Shown here one piece after another: positions 46,761 to 54,289 of a DNA stretch of 64,000 nt (the first letter of the stretch is position 1; each line of letters begins with the position of its first letter). The position numbers and the translations under genes were made by a program. Under the pieces are notes generated by a model. The model worked only from the letters and a program-made list of their open reading frames with translations, made no database searches and had not been told where the DNA came from. The stretch lies in assembly GCA_000696115.1 (NCBI GenBank), contig JJOH01000008.1, positions 124,001-188,000 of the forward strand, in the 5' to 3' direction. This DNA is from Streptomyces olindensis (lineage in GTDB: Bacteria > Actinomycetota > Actinomycetes > Streptomycetales > Streptomycetaceae).

Positions 46761-46967
46761 GTGATGACCCGTCTTGGGTCACTCACTGCCCGGCGCCTTT
46801 GGAACCTCCTGGGTGGCACCGCTGGCCTTACTCAGCGAGCCGTTCTCCACCTGGGTGAACTGGCTTGCCGCCTGGGGCTAGCAGCTCGACATTCTCTGTC
46901 GATTGCCGGGCAGCGTACTACAAGCGATCAGATACGGAAAGAGTGGATGTTCGGGCGCGAGCAGTGA
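46761..46967 (+). CDS. Doubtful small ORF opposite XRE
   Basis: 68 codons starting MTRLGSLTARRLW and ending TSDQIRKEWMFGREQ. The sequence reads protein-like, but GC at third positions is lower than the neighbours' and there is no Shine-Dalgarno. It would be divergent from XRE. May be non-coding, since operator-like boxes overlap it. Confidence 0.25.
   Translation: MMTRLGSLTARRLWNLLGGTAGLTQRAVLHLGELACRLGLAARHSLSIAGQRTTSDQIRKEWMFGREQ
46886..46902. promoter_or_regulatory. Palindromic operator candidate
   Basis: TCGACA-N5-TGTCGA, perfect, upstream of XRE. Could be the XRE or a LexA-like repressor site, though it lacks the usual LexA TCGAAC-N4-GTTCGA form. Confidence 0.5.
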
Positions 46968-47081
46968 GTGAGGCCGCTACGGGCACCGGAGAGGCCGTTT
47001 CCTGGGGCACTTGGAGGTCCCTAGAGGCGGCCTCACTGACTCACTAGATCGCCGTTTGCGCTGGTCACGACCAGTGGGGTG

Positions 47082-47115
47082 GGGCAGTGACTCGCCTAGT
47101 GGGAAGTCACTGCCC
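47082..47115 (-). terminator. Terminator after the transfer gene
   Basis: An 11-bp perfect stem (47082-47092 with 47105-47115), 12-nt loop, ten bases past the traB-like stop. Confidence 0.7.
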
Positions 47116-47124
47116 GCGCCCGGA

Positions 47125-49233
47125 TCACTGAGCCTCTTCGATCTCCTCCTCGCGGCGTTCGAGGGCCCGCTGAACGCTCTCCCACCGCACCACCGGGTAG
47201 CCGTCGTAGGTTCCCGGCTCCTCGCCGTACTCGGTCAGCAGCGCCTTCAACCGGCCGCCCGTCCAGTGCTCGTAAGCTTTGGCGTTGAGGTTCTTCAGTC
47301 GGTGGATGACCTCGGTTGTGCGGACGCGCTTCTCGTCGCCGACGACGGCCGCCAGGTCGGCGAGGTAGTCGACGGGCTTCACAACCTCGAGCTTGTGGAC
47401 GGTGGCGACACTCTCGCGGCGAGCCTTGGCCCGGTCGGTGAGCGTGACCGCGTCGTCGCCAGAGATGAAGTGCGTGCGCACGGTCACCGATGCCTGGCCG
47501 GCCTCCATGTCGATGCCGTCGCCGGCGACGACGAGCGTGCCCTTGTCGAGGCCGCGGCGCAGCTTGTGCGGAGCGGCGCCCGCGTCGACGGGCGCGTCAC
47601 CCAACGCCATCTTGGACTGGCTTTCGGTGCCCAGGACGAGCGAGCCACGGATGTGGTTGCCCTCGCGAGACCGCTTCGGAAGATTCTCGTCCGTCGGGTC
47701 CTGGGTGCCTTCCCAGATGGTGACGTTCACGGCGCGGCCCTGGTCATGAATCTTCTTCACGGCCTGGAAGTAGCGGCTGGTGGCCTTGCTGCCGCCGTAG
47801 GGCCGCTTGTCCTCGCCCTTGGCGCCGCAGCCGTAGGCGACCTGCGCCTCGTCGACGATGAGGACGACCGGCCGGAACCGCGGGTCTGTACGGGCCATGT
47901 CGCGGGTGACACCGTCGGTCGCCCCGGACTTTTCGAGCAGGGCGATACGCCGTTGCATCTCGTCGACACCCCACTCGACCATGTCCGTTGCCTGGGCAAC
48001 GTGCTCGTCGGTCGGTCCCTGGATGAGGACACGGGCCAGGCCGAGGAAGCCGCGCCAGTCGCCCACGCCCTTCAAGTCCGCCACATAGAAATCGACGGTC
48101 ACATCGAGGGCCAGCCACAGAGCGAGCGCACGCAGCGCAGCTGTCTTGCCCTGGTTCGAGAGCCCCGTGAGCAGGATGTGCCGCTGGAAGACGCTCACGC
48201 CGACCGCGTCGCCGCGCAGGTTCTGCCCCCACGGGGCACGGCCCGTGTAGTAGTCCGCGGTGATCTCCTCGTCGAGCATGAGCGGCGACGGGCCGATGGG
48301 CTCGTCGAGCGCACCGCTGTCGGCGATCCACAGGCGCACGGTCCGCGGCTGCGGCGGGATGGTGATGAACACCTCGTGTTCGTGCCGGTTGAGGTTCTCG
48401 GCGAGCTTGCGCCGCTTGTTCTGGATCTCCTCCGTCGAGACGCCGGACGGCAGGGTGACGTCGACCTCGACGCCACAGCCAGCAATCTTGATCGGGGAGA
48501 GCATCGCGGCTCCGACGTCGCCCATGTCCTCAATGGCCTTCCGCAGCGCGGAGATACCCAGGTCGCGGAAGGCGACGACGACGATGTGCGGCGTGATGGG
48601 GCCGCCCATGTCGCGGTCCTGGATCGGCAGCGCCCACTGCGGGGCGGTGTGCCGGGTCCGTCCGACGGCCCACACCGCGGCGAGGGCGATCCACGGGGCG
48701 GCGAACAGCAGGGGATCCCACACGACGCCCGCGATGAACGAGACCCAACGCACGAGCTCGATGGCGCCCTCGAGCGGGGCGAGAACATCGCGAACATTGT
48801 TGTTCGCCCAGGCCAGCAGGATGCCGATGAACAGCAGCAGGCCCGTTCCCGCGGCGAGCGCGGAGGCGATGGCCTTGGGCAGGTTCAGCATCATCTGCAG
48901 GGTGTCCATACGGCGCCGGTGACGGGACGCGCGGAAGACGTGCCCGCGCTGTTCCCAATCGGCGACCTGGTCCATCAGGCCGGCCGCCTCCGCCGCTCGG
49001 ATCATGCGCTCGTACCTGGCGGCGCTGCGACCGTCCCAGGTGCGACGGATGACCACGCGCGTACCACCGGCCACGTAGGAGGTGTGGCGAACGATCAGAC
49101 GACTGGTCGCCCGGACGGCATCGCTCTGCAGTGCTGCGCGGGCAGCTGTACGGAAGCGGGCGCGGCGCCGCTCCTGCTGCTTGGCTGGCGACTCCTCGTC
49201 GTCCTGTCGCTCCTTGAGCAGGGTCACTGTCAT
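47125..49233 (-). CDS. TraB/FtsK-SpoIIIE-like DNA translocase
   Basis: A 702-residue motor protein. Two hydrophobic segments (about 121-142 and 160-194), then the AAA+-like translocase: Walker A GLSNQGKTAALRA near 356 and Walker B VVLIVDEAQVAYG near 456. A C-terminal winged-helix domain resembles TraB/FtsK gamma (LKALLTEYGEEPGTYDGYPV). One such protein is enough for conjugal transfer of double-stranded DNA in Streptomyces plasmids and AICEs, via recognition of short repeats (clt). Start ATG 49233; AGGAG ten bases upstream. Confidence 0.92.
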   Translation of the reverse strand: MTVTLLKERQDDEESPAKQQERRRARFRTAARAALQSDAVRATSRLIVRHTSYVAGGTRVVIRRTWDGRSAARYERMIRAAEAAGLMDQVADWEQRGHVFRASRHRRRMDTLQMMLNLPKAIASALAAGTGLLLFIGILLAWANNNVRDVLAPLEGAIELVRWVSFIAGVVWDPLLFAAPWIALAAVWAVGRTRHTAPQWALPIQDRDMGGPITPHIVVVAFRDLGISALRKAIEDMGDVGAAMLSPIKIAGCGVEVDVTLPSGVSTEEIQNKRRKLAENLNRHEHEVFITIPPQPRTVRLWIADSGALDEPIGPSPLMLDEEITADYYTGRAPWGQNLRGDAVGVSVFQRHILLTGLSNQGKTAALRALALWLALDVTVDFYVADLKGVGDWRGFLGLARVLIQGPTDEHVAQATDMVEWGVDEMQRRIALLEKSGATDGVTRDMARTDPRFRPVVLIVDEAQVAYGCGAKGEDKRPYGGSKATSRYFQAVKKIHDQGRAVNVTIWEGTQDPTDENLPKRSREGNHIRGSLVLGTESQSKMALGDAPVDAGAAPHKLRRGLDKGTLVVAGDGIDMEAGQASVTVRTHFISGDDAVTLTDRAKARRESVATVHKLEVVKPVDYLADLAAVVGDEKRVRTTEVIHRLKNLNAKAYEHWTGGRLKALLTEYGEEPGTYDGYPVVRWESVQRALERREEEIEEAQ

Positions 49234-49280
49234 GCTGAGGGTCTCCTGATTTCGTTTCGGATTTCGTTACGGCGGGAGAC

Positions 49281-49323
49281 CCGGGGCGGCCGGCGGTTAC
49301 CAGGCCAGGCACGGCCGCCCCGG
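49281..49323 (-). terminator. Hairpin between spd-like and tra genes
   Basis: A perfect 12-bp inverted repeat (49281-49292 with 49312-49323) with a 19-nt loop, just downstream of the SpdB-like gene. Possible attenuator reducing expression of the translocase. Confidence 0.6.
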
Positions 49324-49330
49324 GGCGGAT

Positions 49331-50209
49331 CTACAGGTACGGGCCGTTGATCCGGCGTGCCTCGCGGCGCACCGTGGCCTGTACGGACTCGGGATTGGCG
49401 GTGGGCAGCAGGCGCAGGATCTCTGCGGCGGCTTCCTTGTTGGAGGCGCCGGCTGTGACCTGCTGTCGTGCCAGCTCGGTGATGGACGGCACCGCCTCGA
49501 TGGGCTTGCGAACCGTGTTCGGGCTGGCCAGAGCCGGTACCGGCTCCTCGTCGTCGACGACCTGTTCGGCGGTGTTCGCCTCGTCGTCGAGCTGGTTGAG
49601 GATCTGCTCGGCGGCGAGGATCTCGGCGCGGGCCTGCACCTCGGCGACGGCCACGCGGCGGCGCACACCGGCAACGGCCAGCTTGGCGTTCGCCTTGGAG
49701 ATCTCGGCGTCGACCCACTGCCGGTCCTCGTCGGACAGCGGCTTGTCGACGTGCCGGAAGATGGCCATCCACAGCAGCTTCGCGATGACGGACACCGCGG
49801 CGCCGACGACCGCCAGGGCGACGGAGCCGAGCAGCAGGCCGTGCCAGAGGATCGCGCCCGCGGTCGCGCCGACGAGGACGAAGCCCATGTTGCGGGCGAA
49901 CTCGCGCTTTGCCGGGTCGAACCTGCCGAGCCATTCCAGGATCAGGACGGTCAGCCAGGACACGTCGAACAGGACGGCCGCGGCGTAGCCGGCGCCACCC
50001 TGAAGCAGCTGGCCGATGGAGACGGTGCTCCACACGATCGCGACCAGGGTGAGGACGAGGACGAGGCCGGACGCGGCCTTGATGGCGCGCGCATCCCAGT
50101 CGGCGGGCAGAACCGGCACGCGCACCTGCTGCGGCTTGTTGATGGTGTGGGTGATGCCGTCGACGGTGTGCTCGACGGACCTTCTACGGATCTCGGTACG
50201 GAACTTCAC
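49331..50209 (-). CDS. SpdB-like membrane spread protein
   Basis: 292 residues. About four transmembrane segments (SGLVLVLTLVAIVWSTVSIG, YAAAVLFDVSWLTVLILEWL, MGFVLVGATAGAILWHGLLL, VALAVVGAAVSVIAKLLWM), then a cytosolic coiled region and a C-terminal HTH-like segment (ITELARQQVTAGASNKEAAAEILRLLP). Similar to Streptomyces Spd proteins, which aid plasmid spreading inside the mycelium. GTG 50209 with AGGAG. Confidence 0.8.
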   Translation of the reverse strand: MKFRTEIRRRSVEHTVDGITHTINKPQQVRVPVLPADWDARAIKAASGLVLVLTLVAIVWSTVSIGQLLQGGAGYAAAVLFDVSWLTVLILEWLGRFDPAKREFARNMGFVLVGATAGAILWHGLLLGSVALAVVGAAVSVIAKLLWMAIFRHVDKPLSDEDRQWVDAEISKANAKLAVAGVRRRVAVAEVQARAEILAAEQILNQLDDEANTAEQVVDDEEPVPALASPNTVRKPIEAVPSITELARQQVTAGASNKEAAAEILRLLPTANPESVQATVRREARRINGPYL

Positions 50210-50245
50210 GGGTGAACTCCTAGATGGATGAGAGTGGGTAGCGGG

Positions 50246-50343
50246 CCCTGCCCGGTGGAGTGCGGGCAGGGACCGCGGAGACCGTGCACGGTGAGAGGCG
50301 CGCACGGGCTGAGCGGGGCCGTGCCCGGTAGGAGGCGGGCACG
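50246..50343 (-). repeat. Paired similar hairpins in a leader
   Basis: CCCTGCCCG/CGGGCAGGG (50246-50271) and CCGTGCCCG/CGGGCACGG (50319-50343) have 8-nt loops of related sequence; the palindrome CCGTGCACGG (50282-50291) lies between. May be attenuators or processing sites between transfer genes. Confidence 0.7.
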
Positions 50344-50354
50344 GAACCGGTGGG

Positions 50355-50732
50355 TCAGAGTTGGGGGTAGGCCCGATCGGCGGCCCGGTAGCAGGCTCGG
50401 ATGTGCTCGCGGGTGACCTCCTCGTGGAAGTCCTCAACGGCCAGCTGCGCCATCGCCTCCCCGGCCCGCTGGAGACCCAACGCGTCCTCGGAGAGGACCA
50501 AGGCCGCCGTGTGCCAGCGGATCTCGTCGACCGTCAAGCTGTCGGCGCTGCGGCCGTCGCCGTAGTGCTTGAACACGGCCATGTCGACGGCCGCCGCGAC
50601 GTGGTCACGGGAGACGACGACACGGAGACCGATGACGGCATACGGCTCGTCGTAGGGGTCCACCAGGCAGTGCTGACCGGGCGCCGACACGGCCGGCACC
50701 TCGATGAGGCGCTCAAGAGGGATCGTCGTCAT
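50355..50732 (-). CDS. Hypothetical protein of the transfer operon
   Basis: 125 residues, AAGGAG nine bases before ATG 50732. Central GLRVVVSRDHVAAAVDMAVF and TREHIRACYRAADRAYPQL. Possibly cytosolic and helical. Overlaps the upstream stop (ATGA). Confidence 0.65.
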   Translation of the reverse strand: MTTIPLERLIEVPAVSAPGQHCLVDPYDEPYAVIGLRVVVSRDHVAAAVDMAVFKHYGDGRSADSLTVDEIRWHTAALVLSEDALGLQRAGEAMAQLAVEDFHEEVTREHIRACYRAADRAYPQL

Positions 50733-51124
50733 GACTGCTGCTCCTTCAGTGCGGCCAGCCGGTTGCGGTAGATCTCCATGAAGGCGGTGAACTCCTTCAG
50801 GCTGCTGATGAACTCGTCGGCCTGGTCGACGTCGAGCTCGGCGTAAGGCCCCCACAGGTCCCCGGTGTCGACCGTGATCTGCGGGTCCTCCTCGTCGCCC
50901 TCCGGGCCGGCCGGGAGGACCAGGTGCGCGGTCAGCATCGGGGCGCGCATGTCCTTGTCCGTCTCGATCGGCATCGCCGACTTCTCGGGCACCGACACGA
51001 CGGCCAGCCGGCCGCGGTGGAAGAAGTTCCCGTCACAGTCCGCGTTGTGGACTCCGTCGCACCACTCCGGGCACGTTCGCGCCTGGGGGGTGCTGGCGGT
51101 GCGGGCTACGGTTGAGGTGCTCAT
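50729..51124 (-). CDS. DUF6907-like small protein
   Basis: 131 residues. TCPEWCDGVHNADCDGNFFHRG carries the WC...H element I associate with the actinobacterial DUF6907 family; the rest (DLWGPYAELDVDQADEFISSL) is shared with the 265-residue protein upstream. The two may be paralogues. Coupled by 4-bp overlaps on both sides. Unknown role. Confidence 0.65.
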   Translation of the reverse strand: MSTSTVARTASTPQARTCPEWCDGVHNADCDGNFFHRGRLAVVSVPEKSAMPIETDKDMRAPMLTAHLVLPAGPEGDEEDPQITVDTGDLWGPYAELDVDQADEFISSLKEFTAFMEIYRNRLAALKEQQS

Positions 51125-51303
51125 CGGATGTCCTTTCCGAGGATCCGGTCGAGCAGGTTGGAGAAGTGTCGGGCCCCGTACCGGTCGTCCGTCGCACGGG
51201 CGACGATCAGCAGATCGGCGACGCGCTCGGCGGAGGGCAGAGGGCTCTGACGGTGGGCGCGTAAGGCCGCGTCCTCGGTCGGCCGGGGAGCAAGGGTGTT
51301 CAC
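51121..51303 (-). CDS. Very small protein of the transfer operon
   Basis: 60 residues from GTG 51303. LPSAERVADLLIVARATDDRYGARHFSNLLDRILGKDIR. Overlaps both neighbours by 4 bp, which argues that it is translated. No recognised domain. Confidence 0.6.
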   Translation of the reverse strand: MNTLAPRPTEDAALRAHRQSPLPSAERVADLLIVARATDDRYGARHFSNLLDRILGKDIR

Positions 51304-52097
51304 TGCATCCCCCTGCGGATCCGGTCGAGCTCGTTGGCCTTGCTGTAGAGGCGGCCGGCGTGCAGACCGACTTCCGCGGCCAGCTGGCGCAGCTCGTCGG
51401 GCTCCATACCGGGGAACTCGTCAACGTCGGCGAGCGGGTACGGCTCCGGGCGCAGTTCCGCGAACGGCCCCCAGGAGATGCGGGCGGGCAGGAACTCCAC
51501 CCCCGCGAACTCGCCGGCCGTTGCCGATCCGACGTGCGTGACATCGACGCGCTGCACGATCTGCTCACCGTCGTGACCGGTGCACCACACCGGCTCGTCG
51601 ATGGTGATCTCACCCGCGTCGAGGGTCTGCAGCGTCACCGTGCCGTCCCCGTACCGCGGCGCCTGCGCGGGTCGCGGGTCCGGCTCGCGGACCGTCGGAT
51701 AGGCGCGGTCGAGTGCGGCGGCGAGGGCGTCCATGACGGGCTGCGCCTCCACCGGGTACGCCGTCAGCTGGCCCTGGGTCACGTAGCGGTCCAGCTCGAT
51801 GACGGCCGCGGCGTGAAGCCAGCCCTCGACCTCGGTGCGCGTCTGTTCGACCGTGATCGTCTCGGCGTCGACGTCGGGGACGAGCTCGGTGAAGCCGATC
51901 GTCAGGGCCGTCAGCAGCTGCTCGCGGGACAGGGCGAACGCCACACGCACAACCGCGTCCGGCGTGACGTCCTCCTCCCGGAACACCTCGGTCGGCCCGT
52001 ACACCGGCAGCTCGCCGCGCTCGTCGGCCAAGAACGCGGTGACCTCCGGGAAGTGGCGCTCGACGAAGCGCTTCGCCCTCTCGTCCTCGTCGCTCAT
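51300..52097 (-). CDS. DUF6907-containing hypothetical protein
   Basis: 265 residues. The N-terminal half is acidic and helical; the C-terminal half (EPVWCTGHDGEQIVQRVDVTH ... ISWGPFAELRPEPYPLADVDEF) matches the smaller neighbour at 50729. Possibly a fused duplicate. In the chain of overlapping genes ahead of the SpdB-like gene. Confidence 0.65.
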   Translation of the reverse strand: MSDEDERAKRFVERHFPEVTAFLADERGELPVYGPTEVFREEDVTPDAVVRVAFALSREQLLTALTIGFTELVPDVDAETITVEQTRTEVEGWLHAAAVIELDRYVTQGQLTAYPVEAQPVMDALAAALDRAYPTVREPDPRPAQAPRYGDGTVTLQTLDAGEITIDEPVWCTGHDGEQIVQRVDVTHVGSATAGEFAGVEFLPARISWGPFAELRPEPYPLADVDEFPGMEPDELRQLAAEVGLHAGRLYSKANELDRIRRGMQ

Positions 52098-52396
52098 GCT
52101 GCCCCGTCCTCGATGCGGGTCGTGGTGATGGGCGCCGGCATCTCCGGCACCGGCACGCCGAGCGCCTGCGCCAGGAGGTAGCGGGCCACGGTGTCGTGCT
52201 CGAACTCGCTGCGGCCGGTCGGCATGGTGAGCAGCAACTCACCCGTCTTCTTCTGGACGACCGCACCGAAGAACTCGCGGTCGGTGATCGAGGAGTCGAA
52301 GAGGGTCACGCCCAGCTCGTTGATGAGAACGGACAGGGGGGCGTCCATCAGGTGGTCGACGGACGGCTTGCTGCGGGAGATGGCGGGCGTCGTCAC
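52094..52396 (-). CDS. Small hypothetical protein
   Basis: 100 residues: DAPLSVLINELGVTLFDSSI, FGAVVQKKTGELLLTMPTGRSE, DTVARYLLAQALGVPVPEMP. Coupled by ATGA overlaps to both sides. Looks compact and globular; unknown. Confidence 0.65.
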   Translation of the reverse strand: MTTPAISRSKPSVDHLMDAPLSVLINELGVTLFDSSITDREFFGAVVQKKTGELLLTMPTGRSEFEHDTVARYLLAQALGVPVPEMPAPITTTRIEDGAA

Positions 52397-52641
52397 AGCG
52401 TCACCGCCAGCTCGCTCGCGGGGATGCCACGGTCGGCGAGGTACTGCGCGAAAGCGGTGCGGGCGACGCGGTGCGTGCCGCGGCCGACACCGACGCGGTA
52501 CGAGACGAGCCGACCGGCCTTGATCTCCGCGTAGACGCTGTCCGTGCTCACCCGGAGGGCGGTGGCGATGTCCTTGACGCGGAGCGGCTCCGTGCGCTCC
52601 GGCGCCTGCTCGGGGGCAGGCGAGATAAGCTCAACGTGCAT
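52393..52641 (-). CDS. HTH DNA-binding protein, excisionase/AlpA-like
   Basis: 82 residues; GAGG six bases before ATG 52641. LRVKDIATALRVSTDSVYAEIKAGRLVSYRVGVGRGTHRVA is an excisionase-type HTH. First gene of the long leftward operon under the GntR-controlled promoter, so a possible Xis or early regulator. Confidence 0.78.
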   Translation of the reverse strand: MHVELISPAPEQAPERTEPLRVKDIATALRVSTDSVYAEIKAGRLVSYRVGVGRGTHRVARTAFAQYLADRGIPASELAVTL

Positions 52642-52736
52642 CTGAGACCTCAACTCTTGGATGCCTGAGAGCCCTGGCGGGCGCGGTGCAGCAACACCGC
52701 GATCACCCCGCTGGGGCTTTCCGTTTCGGTACCTCT

Positions 52737-52779
52737 AGAATGATTCCTAGGACTACTGAAGTCAAGGAGTCCTAGGAAT
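52737..52779 (-). promoter_or_regulatory. Transfer-operon promoter inside a two-box operator
   Basis: On the minus strand TTGACT (52765-52760), 17-bp spacer, CATTCT (52742-52737). A 12-bp perfect inverted repeat, ATTCCTAGGACT (52743-52754) and AGTCCTAGGAAT (52768-52779), brackets it; each arm contains TCCTAGGA. A repressor bound here would block the leftward operon. A smaller TTCGGA-N4-TCCGAA (52781-52796) lies before the GntR start. Confidence 0.7.
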
Positions 52780-52805
52780 ATTCGGAAAACTCCGAAAGGG
52801 TGATC

Positions 52806-53600
52806 ATGGCGCGATACGAGGAGGTTGCCGCTGACCTGCGGCAACGCATTGACGGGGGGGAGTGGCAACCGGGCGACACTCTCCCGACGACCGCCGAGCT
52901 CATGGAGCACTACGGGAACTCCAAGGAGACCGTCCGGCAGGCAGTTGATGTGCTCGCCAGGGAAGGACTCGTGCGCGTCATCAAGCGCAAGGGGACCGTC
53001 GTGCAGGACCGCAGCGTCGGCCGGCGCCGCATCCCGCGGTCGACCAGCGTCATGCGCGACCCCCGGCGCGGCTACATCTTCCCCGCGGCCAGCCGGCCGG
53101 ATGAGCCGTGGGAGGTGCACGGCCAGCCCAAGCGCATGTTCGCGCCCATCCCGGCAGACGTCGCCGAGCGTCTCGACGTCGAGCCTGGCTCCGAGGTCAT
53201 GCGGCGGCGTCGGGTCACCAGCCCGGCCGGCGAGCCACCGTTCCAGATCGCCGATGCCTGGATTCACCCCGACGTGCTCGCCGAGGCGCCGCAGGCCGGA
53301 GAGATCAGCACGGGCCCCGGTGGCTACCTCGACCGCATCGAGGAGGCCGGACACGGCCCGCTGGAGTGGGAGGAAAGCACGCGCGTCCGCATGCCCACCA
53401 AGGAGGAAGCGAGCCTCCTGCAGATCCCGACCGAGCTGCCCGTGTGGGAGACGACCACCGTCGGAGTCTCAGCCCGGACCGGACGCGCGGTCGAGGCGTC
53501 GGTGCGAGTGATCCCCGGCGACCGCGCCGAGTTCGTCTCCAAGCTCGAACGCCAGCCGTCGGCACAATGGCCCGTCGAGCCGGTACAGCCGTCCGCCTAG
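52806..53600 (+). CDS. GntR-family regulator with UTRA domain (KorSA-like)
   Basis: 264 residues. N-terminal winged helix: YEEVAADLRQRIDGGEWQPGDTLPTTAELMEHYGNSKETVRQAVDVLAREGLVRVIKRKGTVVQ. C-terminal UTRA ligand domain (RRRRVTSPAGEPPFQIADAWI, RVRMPTKEEASLLQI, VWETTTVGVSARTGRAVEASV). By position and family it is the KorSA-type repressor that keeps transfer and excision genes off. AAAGGG lies five bases before ATG 52806. Confidence 0.9.
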   Translation: MARYEEVAADLRQRIDGGEWQPGDTLPTTAELMEHYGNSKETVRQAVDVLAREGLVRVIKRKGTVVQDRSVGRRRIPRSTSVMRDPRRGYIFPAASRPDEPWEVHGQPKRMFAPIPADVAERLDVEPGSEVMRRRRVTSPAGEPPFQIADAWIHPDVLAEAPQAGEISTGPGGYLDRIEEAGHGPLEWEESTRVRMPTKEEASLLQIPTELPVWETTTVGVSARTGRAVEASVRVIPGDRAEFVSKLERQPSAQWPVEPVQPSA

Positions 53601-53620
53601 TGGAGTTAGGCGGACACGAA

Positions 53621-53657
53621 GAAGGGGCCCGCTCAGTGGAGTTGAGCGGGCCCCTTC
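53621..53657 (+). terminator. Terminator after the GntR gene
   Basis: A perfect 14-bp stem (53621-53634 with 53644-53657), 9-nt loop, 20 bp after the stop. Confidence 0.88.
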
Positions 53658-53781
53658 GTCATGTGCGACCGTCTCACGAACGTCTCACACGTTCAGTGCG
53701 TGATACGGCGTGATGCGTCGTTGACCTGCGGTCCAGTGTTCTGAACTTCACGCCATGCACGCCATGCGCGTTGTTCAGTTC

Positions 53782-53827
53782 ACTACGGATCAGAAGGTTG
53801 CAGGTTCGAATCCTGCCGAGTGCACAG
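53782..53827 (+). repeat. attR: attR, 46-bp direct repeat
   Basis: Identical to attL; holds the 3' 43 bases of tRNA-Arg, from the anticodon loop on. Not a functional tRNA. Confidence 0.97.
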
Positions 53828-53828
53828 C

Positions 53829-53868
53829 AGCCAGAAGCCCTGTGGATCATTCCACAGGGCTTCTGGCT
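53829..53868 (+). terminator. Native tRNA-Arg terminator, displaced by the element
   Basis: A perfect 18-bp stem (53829-53846 with 53851-53868) with a TCAT loop. It follows attR directly, at the distance expected for a tRNA terminator, so it was probably the tRNA's own before integration. Confidence 0.8.
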
Positions 53869-54006
53869 CTCACCGTGCTCCTTGGACGCGCTGTAGAAAG
53901 AAGTGCGCTCTGACATTGTCGCGCCTCTCCGTCCTCGGCGAGATGTACGGCACGTACGTGGACGAGCACAGGCGCGCCCGAGACGGCTGGGCGCATACTG
54001 GGTTCG

Positions 54007-54228
54007 ATGACAAAGCCTCCTGCACAGAAGCGTCATTTGCCTACCAGCCCCTTCAAGGCTCCGGTCGTGCCCGCTCCCAAGCACTTCGCCGTGGGTGATC
54101 AGGTCACGCACGACATGTACGGCCTCGGCCGGGTGATCGGCATCGAGGACGGGATCGCGGCGCTCGTCGACTTCGGGTCGGCGCCCCGGCGGATCCTGAG
54201 CCCGTACGCCAAGATGACCAAGCTGTAG
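54007..54228 (+). CDS. Small tudor/KOW-like protein
   Basis: 73 residues. PKHFAVGDQVTHDMYGLGRVIGIEDGIAALVDFGSAPRRIL resembles the C-terminal tudor-like domain of UvrD/PcrA helicases, which binds RNA polymerase; the likely function is protein or nucleic-acid contact. A CATACT -10-like element at 53994 suggests a leaderless mRNA. Confidence 0.8.
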   Translation: MTKPPAQKRHLPTSPFKAPVVPAPKHFAVGDQVTHDMYGLGRVIGIEDGIAALVDFGSAPRRILSPYAKMTKL

Positions 54229-54289
54229 GACCGTTGTGCCCGGTCACGGCACATAAGGCCCCTCCCGGGGGGCCTGCTACGAAAGAGAG

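Larger units (their letters stand above)
39237..53827. mobile_element. 14.5-kb integrative (conjugative) element, AICE type
   Basis: Bounded by perfect 46-bp repeats in tRNA-Arg(ACG). It encodes a tyrosine integrase next to attL, prim-pol and DUF3987 replication proteins, Xis/AlpA-like HTH proteins, an XRE regulator, a TraB/FtsK-like translocase, a SpdB-like membrane protein and a GntR/UTRA regulator. That is the standard gene set of actinomycete integrative and conjugative elements that move double-stranded DNA with a single translocase. All modules look intact. Unusual cargo: an orphan P27-like small terminase and a chain of overlapping small genes. No capsid, portal or large terminase gene, so it is not a prophage. 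Confidence 0.93.

Noticed and set aside
46886..46902. LexA (SOS) box
   Set aside because: TCGACA-N5-TGTCGA differs from the actinobacterial LexA box TCGAAC-N4-GTTCGA in sequence and spacing; reported only as an operator candidate.
39237..53827. Prophage, because of the small terminase gene
   Set aside because: No large terminase, portal, capsid, tail or lysis genes; TraB-, Spd- and GntR-type genes define a conjugative element.
53782..53827. A second tRNA-Arg gene
   Set aside because: Only the 3' 43 bases of the tRNA are present; the D-arm and 5' acceptor strand are missing. It is attR.
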